DNA of 64,000 bases from Pseudomonas fluorescens (lineage in GTDB: Bacteria; Pseudomonadota; Gammaproteobacteria; Pseudomonadales; Pseudomonadaceae): positions 62,001 to 126,000 of the forward strand of contig NZ_CABVHY010000019.1 in NCBI RefSeq assembly GCF_902497875.1. Direction: 5' to 3'. A model generated the notes under the pieces. The model searched no databases. It was not told the origin of the DNA and was given only the letters and a program-made list of their open reading frames with translations. The position numbers and the translations under genes were made by a program. Below are positions 36,266-44,361 of this stretch, piece by piece (within the stretch, counting starts at the first letter, position 1; each line of letters begins with the position of its first letter).

Positions 36266-36297
36266 ACGGCGCACTTGGTCAGTGCGCCGTTTTTTTT
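36266..36297 (+). terminator. Rho-independent terminator after eda
   Basis: A 9-bp stem, ACGGCGCAC/GTGCGCCGT, with a 7-nt loop is followed by a run of eight T. It closes zwf-pgl-eda. Confidence 0.93.
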
Positions 36298-36437
36298 GCC
36301 CGCTTTATGAGTTCTACCTTTTATGAAGAAATAAATGCAAACAAAATCCACTCATCTGTTGTTGCTCGGTTATCTATTCTGAGTAAGTAGCCTGTCTTGA
36401 GCAGGTATAACGGCAAATAATGAATGTGGAATTTTTC

Positions 36438-37178
36438 ATGGAAGAACAATCAACATCTGGACTCGATCAAGAGTCTGTTTCGCGTACAAGGGCCAAAATG
36501 TGTGTGTTTTCGCCCGAACAAATCGCCGGTCCCTATTTTAGAAATGACAAACTTCAGCGATCGGATGTTACCGAGGGCGTCGCGGGTATCCCTTTGCAGC
36601 TGAATCTGCGTATCGTCAATTCGACAACTTGCCAGTCCGTCGAAGGAGTTCTGGTTGATATATGGCATTGTGACTCCAAAGGGCGTTACTCGGGATGGAG
36701 CGAGGTCGATCCGGACAAGGAGGCTCCATCCGGAGAGATTGGCTCTATACCGCGAACCGATGAAGACAGTTATCTGAGAGGCTGTGGCTTTACTGACAAA
36801 AATGGAAACCGCAGCTTCCGTACTATATTTCCAGGCTTTTACGCGGGTAGGGCAACCCATGTTCACGTCGCGGTGAGAAAACCTGGAGATAATGAAGATC
36901 GGCATGTTGCTTATGTCGGTCAGTTATATTTCCCCGAACTTATTTCATCTCGAGTCAATGAGACACACGCGTACGTTGGCCGAAAAATCGCTCGTTTAAC
37001 CAACGCTCAAGACGAGATTTACAGCGAAATGCAGGGTCTCGGAACCCTGCTGGATGTCGGCTGGATTCACCGAGGGACCACAGAAGAACGTTTATTGGGC
37101 AGTGTCGTGATCGGTATTGATCCAGATGCTTTTTCTGAGTATATAAAGCCAGAAGACTTCGATAAAGACACTGTTTGA
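36438..37178 (+). CDS. Intradiol ring-cleavage dioxygenase family protein
   Basis: This protein of about 246 residues resembles the protocatechuate 3,4-dioxygenase/catechol dioxygenase fold. The four iron ligands of the family appear to be kept: tyrosine in SKGRYSGW, tyrosine in FPGFYAGR and both histidines in RATHVHVAV. VDIWHCDSKG and SYLRGCGFTD are also typical. The substrate is unknown, and no aromatic-degradation genes lie nearby. Base composition is clearly more AT-rich than its neighbours, and it stands alone after the eda terminator, both of which suggest acquisition. The start is uncertain: 36438 has a better-spaced GGA than 36420. Confidence 0.82.
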   Translation: MEEQSTSGLDQESVSRTRAKMCVFSPEQIAGPYFRNDKLQRSDVTEGVAGIPLQLNLRIVNSTTCQSVEGVLVDIWHCDSKGRYSGWSEVDPDKEAPSGEIGSIPRTDEDSYLRGCGFTDKNGNRSFRTIFPGFYAGRATHVHVAVRKPGDNEDRHVAYVGQLYFPELISSRVNETHAYVGRKIARLTNAQDEIYSEMQGLGTLLDVGWIHRGTTEERLLGSVVIGIDPDAFSEYIKPEDFDKDTV

Positions 37179-37214
37179 TTCGGTGGTTAAAGTGCCGGAA
37201 TTAACCGGCACTTC

Positions 37215-38411
37215 TCATTTGAAAAAACGGCTCCTCAGCTCATTCAACGCTTTACTCAACAACCGCATATCCGCTGCCGACGTGGTAAACCCCGGAGTAA
37301 TCCGAATGCATGGGCCGCACGCCGAGCCGCTGCGCACCACGGTAAACAGGTTGTAGTCGTTGAGTAGCCGATCGACCATCGCCTGCTGATCGGCGTGCCG
37401 GGTGAAGCGCATTGAGGTGATGCCGCAATACAGTCGCGGGTCGTCCGGTGTCATCACTTCGATACCCGGCAACTTGCGAGCTTCATTCACCCACAGGTTG
37501 CGCAAATAATTCAGCCGCGCGCCTTTGGCGGCCGAACCACCCATGACCCGGTGTTCTTCAAACACCAGCGGTAAGGTCAGCAGCGCGGGAATGTTGGGCG
37601 TGCTGTGGGCCGTGCGCGAGCGAATGTCAGTGATCGGGAAATGGCTTTCTCCCATGTCCGGATCAATGTCGGCCAGACGCTGCGGGGCGATATAGAGAAA
37701 CCCCAGGGTCAGCGGCGCGCCGATCCATTTCTGCAGATTGAAACCGGCAAAGGAAATACCCAGCTCATCGAGGTCGAACTCGATCTGGCCGAGGGCGTGG
37801 GCACCGTCGAGAATCACATCGACCCCATGTTCCCGTGCCGCCGCGGCAATGGCCTGGACTGGCATGACCAGCCCGGTGCGGTGGGTCACGTGGGTCAGCG
37901 CCATCAGCTTCAAGCGCGGGTAACGCATGAAAGCCTCGCGGTAGCTCGCCAGCAAGCCGTCGAAGCTGGCGGGGTGGCAATGTTCGATCTCGATCACTTC
38001 TACCCCGCGATGGCACGCCAGCCAGCGCATCGCGCCTTTGACCGTGCCGTACTCCAGGTCGCTGAGCAGCACTTGATCGCCCGGTTGCAGGCCGTTGTAG
38101 TTGCGGATCAGCGATTGCAGGGCATCCGAGGCGCAGCGGGTGAAGGCGACCGCATTGGGGACTACCCCCAGCAACTCGGCCAGCTGCTCGCGAATCTGCA
38201 CACTTTCTATTTGATCGAATCGCTGGCGCACATGTACCGAGTTGCTGCGGTTGATGAAGGCGATATTGCGCTGGTATTCATCGACCACGGTGCGGCTCAT
38301 GCGCCCGAAGTAACCATTTTCCAGGTTGATGGGGCCTGGCTCTACTTCGAACCGATCGGCGAACGTCTTCCAAAAAGCTTCATCGCGGGCGTGGTAGGTG
38401 TTCTCGGGCAT
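37215..38411 (-). CDS. Class V aminotransferase family protein
   Basis: This PLP enzyme of 398 residues resembles the isopenicillin-N epimerase/cysteine-desulfurase-like group. The PLP aspartate and histidine are in ILDGAHALGQ (Asp202, His205), and the Schiff-base lysine is Lys228 in FNLQKWIG. A C-terminal SGSACGPCIRITPG stretch contacts the cofactor region. The substrate cannot be told from sequence. It converges on the dioxygenase gene and lies 11 nt before the DUF3820 stop. Confidence 0.85.
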   Translation of the reverse strand: MPENTYHARDEAFWKTFADRFEVEPGPINLENGYFGRMSRTVVDEYQRNIAFINRSNSVHVRQRFDQIESVQIREQLAELLGVVPNAVAFTRCASDALQSLIRNYNGLQPGDQVLLSDLEYGTVKGAMRWLACHRGVEVIEIEHCHPASFDGLLASYREAFMRYPRLKLMALTHVTHRTGLVMPVQAIAAAAREHGVDVILDGAHALGQIEFDLDELGISFAGFNLQKWIGAPLTLGFLYIAPQRLADIDPDMGESHFPITDIRSRTAHSTPNIPALLTLPLVFEEHRVMGGSAAKGARLNYLRNLWVNEARKLPGIEVMTPDDPRLYCGITSMRFTRHADQQAMVDRLLNDYNLFTVVRSGSACGPCIRITPGFTTSAADMRLLSKALNELRSRFFK

Positions 38412-38422
38412 GGTTGACTCGC

Positions 38423-38659
38423 TCAGTGACGCGGTTTGGGTTTGCCGTGCTTGGCGCGCAATGGGTCGAGCAGGTCGGACAAGCCGTTGTGATCGATTTC
38501 CTGCATCAAGGCCAACAATCCGCCCAATTCACCATGAGGGAAACCCTGGCGAGCGAACCAATTGAGGTATTGTCCAGGCAGATCGGCAATGATCCGGCCC
38601 TTGTATTTGCCAAAGGGCATTTCACGAGTGACCAACAGTTCAAGCTTTTCGGGATTCAT
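38423..38659 (-). CDS. DUF3820 family protein
   Basis: This 78-residue protein carries the family signature MPFGKYKGRIIADLPGQYLNWF. It is cytoplasmic and of unknown function; related modules accompany nucleases and quorum proteins. The start at MNPEKLELLVTRE is preferred over an ATG 14 codons upstream. It is co-directional with the aminotransferase gene and may be its first operon partner. Confidence 0.85.
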   Translation of the reverse strand: MNPEKLELLVTREMPFGKYKGRIIADLPGQYLNWFARQGFPHGELGGLLALMQEIDHNGLSDLLDPLRAKHGKPKPRH

Positions 38660-38860
38660 GGCACAGCCGTCTTGATTCAACGTTCTGGAAAATACAGGCA
38701 TTCTGCATGCAGGCCAAATGACAGATCATGCAAATAACGCGGATACAGATTTGCCTTTAAAAGTTAACTATTTGAAAAACGACAATAAATACTCCAATCC
38801 AAGGATGGCATGCGAGGTGCAACAGCTATTGCACCCTCTCAACCTGGAAGGAGTTGAAAA

Positions 38861-39328
38861 ATGACTGACATGAATAAAGAAGCTATTTCGGTCCTGAACG
38901 ATTTGATCGAGACCTGCAAAGACGGACAGGAAGGTTTCAAAACCTGTGCTGAAGACATCAAGCATCCTGAGCTTAAGGCAGTGTTCATCAAACGTTCGAC
39001 CGATTGCGCCACCGCCGCTGCAGAACTGCAGACCGCCGTGCGGTCGATGGGCGGCGACCCGGAAATGTCTACCAGTGTGAGCGGTGATCTGCACCGTCGC
39101 TGGGTCGACCTCAAGTCGCTGGTCACCGGCAAGGACGAAGAGGCCGTGCTCAATGAAGCCGAACGTGGTGAAGACCACGCGTTGAAGGCTTATAAAAGCG
39201 CACTGGAAACCATCAACAAACATAACCTGGTGGGCATTCGTGACCTCGTGGAACGCCAATACCACGGTGTGCAACGCAACCACGACCAGGTAAAAGCCCT
39301 GCGCAATCAGGCACGTGCCCGTTCGTAA
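38861..39328 (+). CDS. PA2169/DUF2383 family four-helix-bundle protein
   Basis: This 155-residue, all-helical protein starts MTDMNKEAISVLNDLIETCK behind a strong AAGGAG. Conserved acidic and histidine residues (GEDHALKAYKSAL, ERQYHGVQRNHDQVKALR) fit a ferritin-like bundle. Function is unknown; homologues are linked to anaerobic or stress conditions in Pseudomonas. It is monocistronic with its own terminator. Confidence 0.88.
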   Translation: MTDMNKEAISVLNDLIETCKDGQEGFKTCAEDIKHPELKAVFIKRSTDCATAAAELQTAVRSMGGDPEMSTSVSGDLHRRWVDLKSLVTGKDEEAVLNEAERGEDHALKAYKSALETINKHNLVGIRDLVERQYHGVQRNHDQVKALRNQARARS

Positions 39329-39344
39329 GCGCTTTTAGCCGAGC

Positions 39345-39373
39345 AAAAACGCCAGCCAGTCTGGCGTTTTTTT
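39345..39373 (+). terminator. Rho-independent terminator
   Basis: The hairpin AAAAACGCCAG/CTGGCGTTTTT with a 5-nt loop ends in seven T. It closes the PA2169-family gene. Confidence 0.92.
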
Positions 39374-39487
39374 ATGAATCGGATTTAGCGCTGGACTAAC
39401 ATTAGTTAGCTAGCTAATAATTGCACTCCTCCTATCCCCGCGCTTTATCCCGACTATCGTTACGTTGTCGTTTCAAGGGTTCCTTCC

Positions 39488-41476
39488 GTGCGTATGACCT
39501 TGCAGGCTTTGCTTGCACCCGACCTTCCCGCGCTGCAATTCGCGATCAAGACTGTGCTCGGTGCTGGCCTGGCGCTGTGGCTGGCATTGCGCTGGGGGCT
39601 GGAGCAACCGGCCTGGGCCTTGATGACAGCGATTATCGTCGCGCAGCCGCTGTCTGGCATGGTGGTACACAAGGGCTTGGCCCGGCTGGTGGGAACCCTG
39701 GTGGGAACCTTCATGTCAGTGGTGTTCATGGGTTTGTTTGCCCAGACTCCCTGGTTGTTTTTGCTGGCTCTGGCGTTGTGGCTGGGGCTGTGCACGGCCA
39801 GTTCGACCTTGCTGCGCAGCGCCTGGTCCTATTCTTTTGTGCTGGCCGGTTACACCGTGGCGATCATTGCCTTGCCGGCCCTGACCCATCCGCTGACAGT
39901 GTTCGATCAGGCCGTGGCGCGCTGCACGGAAATCAGCCTCGGGATCGTCTGTGCCACTGCCAGCAGCGCTTTGCTCTGGCCAATGCGAGTCGAACAGCAA
40001 TTGGCCGACCAAGCGCGCACGGCATGGCAGAGTGGTTTGCAAGCCGCCCGTGCAACCCTGGCCGGGGATGCTCAGGCGCGTAAAGGATTGCTGGAAATTC
40101 TCGGGCGGATCGTCGCGGTGGATGCTCAGCGCGAGCATGCCTGGTTCGAGGGCGGTTTGGGTCGCCAGCGCGCGCGGGCCATCAGTGGCTTGAGTCAGAA
40201 GCTGTTGATGCTGTTGCGGATTGCCCGTTCGGCGCGCCGCCAGTGGCGGCAACTGGACGAGCTCGAAGCCGCGCAACTGGCGCCCTGGTTGAATGAGGTG
40301 CAGCAGGCGCTGGATGCCTCGGATACTTCGGCTTTGCAAGCCTTGCGCCCGCGGGTGCAGGACGCCGCCCATGACCCGCAGATCAGCCCGGCCCAAAGTT
40401 ATTGCCTGGCGCGTCTGGCCTTGCTGCTGGATACCGCGTTGGGGGCGGGACTGGCGCTGCGTTCGGTGGAGGAGGGCAGCAAACCGAGCGAGCAACCCAA
40501 CAGCCTGGCTCCCCATCGCGATCTCGCACTGGCGCTGGTGTTCGGTGCTCGCAGTGCCTTGGCTTTCTTGACCGTATCCTGTTTCTGGCTGGCGACCGCC
40601 TGGCCTGCGGCGTCGGGGGCGATGCTGTTGACCTGTGTGGTCTGCAGCCTGTTTGCCAGCCGCGAAAATGGCGCGCAGATCGGCATGAGTTTTTTGCGCG
40701 GGATCCTGCTGGCGATTCCCGTGGCGTTTGTCGTCGGAGAAATCCTGCTGCCGCAATGGAGCGGCTTTGCAATGCTTTGTATGGCCATGGGCGCGCCATT
40801 GTTCTTCGGCGCGCTGGGCATGGCCAAGCCGCAGATCGGCGCGACGGCCACCTCCTTTTGCCTGCATTTCGTGGTGCTGGTGTCGCCGTTGAATGCGATG
40901 AAATATGACGTCGCGACCTTCTTGAATAGTGCCCAGGCGATATTGCTCGGAGTCGGCGCAGCCGTGCTGGCTTTCCATCTGCTGATCCTGCGTGACCCGG
41001 CATGGCACGGTCGCCGTTTGCTTGCCGCGACCCTCGACGATCTGGTTCGGCTGACCCGACGTAACCTGCGCGGCGCCGAAAGCTGGTTTGGCGGGCGCAT
41101 GGCCGATCGGCTGCTGCAACTGGCGCGGCATTATCCCGAACTGCCGCAGCGGGCCCGCAGCCACTGGGATGACGGTGTGCTCGGGTTGGACATCGGCGAT
41201 GAGCTGCTGCATTTGCGCTTGAGCCTGGCTGTCGCGCAAGTGCCAGTCAGCAGGCAGCAGCGCACCTATCTTCAGCAGTTGGAACAGGTGTTGGAGCAAG
41301 GCCCTGCCGTCAGCCGCGCCGATGCTCTGGCGCAACCTGGCGCGGCATTGCTGGAAGCCCTGCAAGCCTTGCCGCCCAGCGATGCACTGAAACTGGCCGA
41401 AGGCGCGGTGCTGCAACTGCACAACAGTTGGCGCAGCTGGTGTCGCCAGCAGGAGGAAAACCATGGGGCTGCGTGA
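39488..41476 (+). CDS. FUSC-family aromatic acid efflux protein (AaeB-like)
   Basis: This 662-residue inner-membrane protein has two hydrophobic blocks of about six helices each (near 15-165 and 345-500), separated by a cytoplasmic helical region. That is the fusaric-acid-resistance/AaeB plan. It forms a tripartite-like efflux set with the DUF1656 protein (overlap 14 nt) and the HlyD protein. The GTG start has a better-placed AAGG than the ATG two codons later. The substrates are probably hydroxylated aromatic acids; this is inferred. Confidence 0.9.
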   Translation: MRMTLQALLAPDLPALQFAIKTVLGAGLALWLALRWGLEQPAWALMTAIIVAQPLSGMVVHKGLARLVGTLVGTFMSVVFMGLFAQTPWLFLLALALWLGLCTASSTLLRSAWSYSFVLAGYTVAIIALPALTHPLTVFDQAVARCTEISLGIVCATASSALLWPMRVEQQLADQARTAWQSGLQAARATLAGDAQARKGLLEILGRIVAVDAQREHAWFEGGLGRQRARAISGLSQKLLMLLRIARSARRQWRQLDELEAAQLAPWLNEVQQALDASDTSALQALRPRVQDAAHDPQISPAQSYCLARLALLLDTALGAGLALRSVEEGSKPSEQPNSLAPHRDLALALVFGARSALAFLTVSCFWLATAWPAASGAMLLTCVVCSLFASRENGAQIGMSFLRGILLAIPVAFVVGEILLPQWSGFAMLCMAMGAPLFFGALGMAKPQIGATATSFCLHFVVLVSPLNAMKYDVATFLNSAQAILLGVGAAVLAFHLLILRDPAWHGRRLLAATLDDLVRLTRRNLRGAESWFGGRMADRLLQLARHYPELPQRARSHWDDGVLGLDIGDELLHLRLSLAVAQVPVSRQQRTYLQQLEQVLEQGPAVSRADALAQPGAALLEALQALPPSDALKLAEGAVLQLHNSWRSWCRQQEENHGAA

Positions 41477-41669
41477 ATGGTCGCTGGGCGGAATACTGCT
41501 CAGCCCGTTTCTGATTTATGTGGTGCTGGCCTTGCTGCTGACCGGGGCGTTGCGCATGTTGCTGCGCGTCACGCCATTGGGGCGCTGGATCTGGCACGAA
41601 GCACTGTTCGATTGTGCCTTGTACGTCTGTGTATTGACCCTGGTCACCGTCGTCCTCGGACCCTTATAA
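41463..41669 (+). CDS. DUF1656 small membrane protein
   Basis: This is a 68-residue protein with two hydrophobic helices (ILLSPFLIYVVLALLL and LFDCALYVCVLTLVTVV). DUF1656 proteins (AaeX-like) are almost always encoded between the FUSC permease and the HlyD subunit, as here. It overlaps the upstream gene. Confidence 0.92.
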   Translation: MGLREWSLGGILLSPFLIYVVLALLLTGALRMLLRVTPLGRWIWHEALFDCALYVCVLTLVTVVLGPL

Positions 41670-41679
41670 GGAGTTGCTC

Positions 41680-42540
41680 ATGCGTACATCGGTACGTGTC
41701 GCTATTACCCTGTGCCTGGTGGCTGTGGCGCTGTTCGCCGGCTTTCATCTGTGGCAGTACTACATGCTCACGCCCTGGACCCGCGATGCGCGGATCCGTG
41801 CCGACGTCGTGATAGTCGCGCCGGACGTTTCCGGTTGGGTGCGCCAGCTCAAGGTCTACGATAACCAGCAGGTAAACGCTGGCGACTTGTTGTTGAGCAT
41901 CGATCGCGACCGTTTCGAAGCCGCCCTGGAGAAAGCCCGGGCGGTGGTGCAGACCCGTCAACAGCAACTCAGTTTGCGCGAGCATGAAGCGAGTCGCCGC
42001 GCCAGTCTCGGACCGCAGGCAATCAGTGCCGAACTGCGCGAGAACGCCCAGATCAACGCCGGAATTGCCCGGGGAGAACTGCGTCAGGCACAGGCTGAAG
42101 CCAAGGTCGCCGAACTCAATCTGGCCCGCAGCGAGGTGCACGCCCCTCGCAGCGGGCACATCACCAACCTGCGGCTGGCTGAAGGCAACTATGTGAATGC
42201 CGGGCAGCCGGTGATGGCCTTGATCGATGATTCGACCTTCTACGTGCAAGCCTATTTTGAAGAGACAAAATTGCCGCGGATTCAAGTCGGTGACCCAGTC
42301 AAGGTCTGGTTGATGAGCGCCGGCGAAGCGCTGCAAGGGCATGTCGAAAGCGTCAGCCGCGGCATCACCGATCGCAACGCTACACCGGATGCGCAACTGC
42401 TGGCAGAGGTGGAACCGACCTTTAATTGGGTACGCCTGGCGCAGCGGATTCCCGTGCGGATCAAGTTCGACAAACTGCCTGAGGGGATCAACCTGAGTGC
42501 GGGGATGACTGCGAGTGTGCAGGTGCAGGAGCAGAAGTAG
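41680..42540 (+). CDS. HlyD-family periplasmic adaptor (AaeA-like)
   Basis: This 286-residue membrane-fusion protein has an N-terminal anchor (VAITLCLVAVALFAGF), a biotinyl-lipoyl-like domain (VSGWVRQLKVYDNQQVNAGD), a short coiled-coil hairpin near 85-145 and a beta-barrel C terminus. The ATG at 41680 is 6 nt after AAGGAG; an in-frame TTG immediately at the ribosome binding site is rejected. It links the FUSC pump to an outer-membrane channel. Confidence 0.93.
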   Translation: MRTSVRVAITLCLVAVALFAGFHLWQYYMLTPWTRDARIRADVVIVAPDVSGWVRQLKVYDNQQVNAGDLLLSIDRDRFEAALEKARAVVQTRQQQLSLREHEASRRASLGPQAISAELRENAQINAGIARGELRQAQAEAKVAELNLARSEVHAPRSGHITNLRLAEGNYVNAGQPVMALIDDSTFYVQAYFEETKLPRIQVGDPVKVWLMSAGEALQGHVESVSRGITDRNATPDAQLLAEVEPTFNWVRLAQRIPVRIKFDKLPEGINLSAGMTASVQVQEQK

Positions 42541-42554
42541 CCGACATCCCGGGA

Positions 42555-42653
42555 AAGATCGCAGCCTACGGCAGCTCCTACAGGTTTTGTGTCCACCTGC
42601 TATGCGCGGGTGCACTCGGTCGGCGTAGGAGCTGCCGCAGGCTGCGATCTTTT
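42555..42653. repeat. REPIN of the CTGCCG/GATCGCAG family
   Basis: Arms AAGATCGCAGCCTACGGCAG and CTGCCGCAGGCTGCGATCTT enclose about 45 nt. It is the same family as the tripled unit at 2245-2506, here in single copy. Confidence 0.85.
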
Positions 42654-42681
42654 GCGGGCTTGCCCGCAGGTCTGAAGGACC

Positions 42682-43152
42682 TCAGCCGATGCTGATCGCC
42701 GGCAAGGTCGGCAACGTCACGGTCTGCTGCTTGCGCGGAGCCAGGATCTCGGCTTCGCCATCCACCACCAACTCATCACGCTGGTTGAACACCCGAGTGG
42801 CGATGCGTACGCGGAATTTCGGCAGCTTCTCGAGGATTTCCAGGCGTACGGTCAGGGTATCTCCGATTTTCACCGGCTTCTGGAAGCTCATTTGCTGACC
42901 AAGATAAATAGTGCCCGGCCCAGGCAATTCGCAGGCGACGGCCGCGCTGATCAGGGCGCCGCTGAACATGCCATGAGCGATGCGCTCCTTGAACATGGTC
43001 GCTGCGGCGAACTCGGCATCCAGGTGCACCGGGTTGTGGTCGCCGGACATCTCGGCGAACAACTGAATATCGCGCTCTTCGACGGTTTTGCTGTAGCTGG
43101 CGGTCTGGCCGACTTCGAGGGCTGCGTAAGGGGTGTTGGTAACCTGGGTCAT
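42682..43152 (-). CDS. phaJ: (R)-specific enoyl-CoA hydratase, MaoC family
   Basis: This 156-residue hot-dog-fold hydratase has the catalytic dyad motif GDHNPVHLD. It converts trans-2-enoyl-CoA to (R)-3-hydroxyacyl-CoA, linking beta-oxidation to polyhydroxyalkanoate synthesis. Length and sequence, from SKTVEERDIQLFAEMSG to the PAISIG end, closely resemble P. aeruginosa PhaJ1. The order phaJ, hydrolase, fadD2, fadD1 matches the PA3302-PA3299 block as I recall it. Confidence 0.9.
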   Translation of the reverse strand: MTQVTNTPYAALEVGQTASYSKTVEERDIQLFAEMSGDHNPVHLDAEFAAATMFKERIAHGMFSGALISAAVACELPGPGTIYLGQQMSFQKPVKIGDTLTVRLEILEKLPKFRVRIATRVFNQRDELVVDGEAEILAPRKQQTVTLPTLPAISIG

Positions 43153-43203
43153 CTGTCTCGAGTCCTGTGACGAATTAAATTAACGTGCTTCGATTTTTGA
43201 AAA

Positions 43204-44148
43204 TTATTCGGTTTTGGCTGGCCGGCGAGTGTTCAGCGCCTGCGCCAGCCAGGCCAGTAAATCGGCGATCACTTCATCGCGATTGCTTTCATTGAACAGT
43301 TCATGCCGCGCTTGCGGGTAGATATTCAGTTGCAGGCACTGACTTCCGGCCGCGCGAAACGCGTCGGCCAGGTCCTTGAGACGTGTGCCATTGCTTACCG
43401 GATCACATTCGCCGCCCATCACCAACAGCGGCAGGCCCGGATCGATCTGAGCGAGATTGGACGCTTTGCTGATTTGCTGCAAGCCACCCAGCAGGTCGAT
43501 CCATAGCTGGTTGGTGCAGCGGAAGCCGCAGAGCGGGTCTTTGGCGTACTTGTCGACTTCGTCGGGATCGCGACTGAGCCAGTCATAAGGTGTTCGATTG
43601 GGTTTGAAGGCTTTGTTGAACGATCCGAATGACAACCATTCGATCAGCGCACTGCGGCCGGTGCCACCCTGGCGCAAGCGTTCGAAACGGGCGATCAGGC
43701 GAGCTGCTCGGTAGAGCGCAATGGGCTGAAAGTTCGAGCCACTGAGAACCGCCCCGTGCAAGCTGGCACTGTGGTGCAGCAAGTAGGCCTGGGCGATGTA
43801 GCTGCCCATGCTGTGGCCGAGCATCACAATGGGTGTTCCAGGGTGTTGCTGGCCGATGTGTTGGTTGAGACAGGCCAGATCGCCGACCACTTTGCTCCAG
43901 CCATCCTTGTCCGCGTAATGCCCCAGCACACCCTGCTCGGCGGTTTTGCCGTGGCCGCGCAGGTCCGGGGCGTACACCCCATAGCCATTGGCGCAGAGCA
44001 CTTGGGCCAGACGGGCATAACGGCCGCTGTGTTCGGCCATGCCGTGGGCCAGCAGGATCAGCGCTTTGGGTGGGCCCTCAGGCAACCACTGATTGACGAA
44101 AAGGCGGCTGCGGTCACTCGCGGTCAGCCAGAAAGTATCGTGGATCAT
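43204..44148 (-). CDS. Alpha/beta hydrolase, lysophospholipase/monoacylglycerol lipase type
   Basis: This 314-residue serine hydrolase has its nucleophile Ser113 in GHSMGS, an oxyanion HGMAEHSGRYA motif, and a C-terminal PQARHELFNES with the catalytic histidine. It probably releases fatty acids from monoacylglycerols or lysophospholipids. Its neighbours fadD2/fadD1 could then activate the product. No signal peptide is seen, so it should be cytoplasmic. Confidence 0.88.
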   Translation of the reverse strand: MIHDTFWLTASDRSRLFVNQWLPEGPPKALILLAHGMAEHSGRYARLAQVLCANGYGVYAPDLRGHGKTAEQGVLGHYADKDGWSKVVGDLACLNQHIGQQHPGTPIVMLGHSMGSYIAQAYLLHHSASLHGAVLSGSNFQPIALYRAARLIARFERLRQGGTGRSALIEWLSFGSFNKAFKPNRTPYDWLSRDPDEVDKYAKDPLCGFRCTNQLWIDLLGGLQQISKASNLAQIDPGLPLLVMGGECDPVSNGTRLKDLADAFRAAGSQCLQLNIYPQARHELFNESNRDEVIADLLAWLAQALNTRRPAKTE

Positions 44149-44361
44149 GGCGATTCCTTTGCACGGGGTCGCTGCATTGTATAGCGCATCCTTTGCTTGC
44201 CGTCTGATCAGGCCACGCCACGGGAGGAAGATTCACACGATCTATGACGCTGGCCGGCATATTTGCCTGAATCGCCATAGCTGCTAACGTCCGAAGAGCC
44301 CCGCCTTTCAAAGTGACAGAGATGCGGCTTGGACACGCTCAGGTAAAGAGGAACAAAAACA

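Noticed and set aside
39716..41464. Antisense open frame of 582 codons over the FUSC gene
   Set aside because: Shadow of a high-GC membrane-protein gene; Gln/Arg-rich with no domains.
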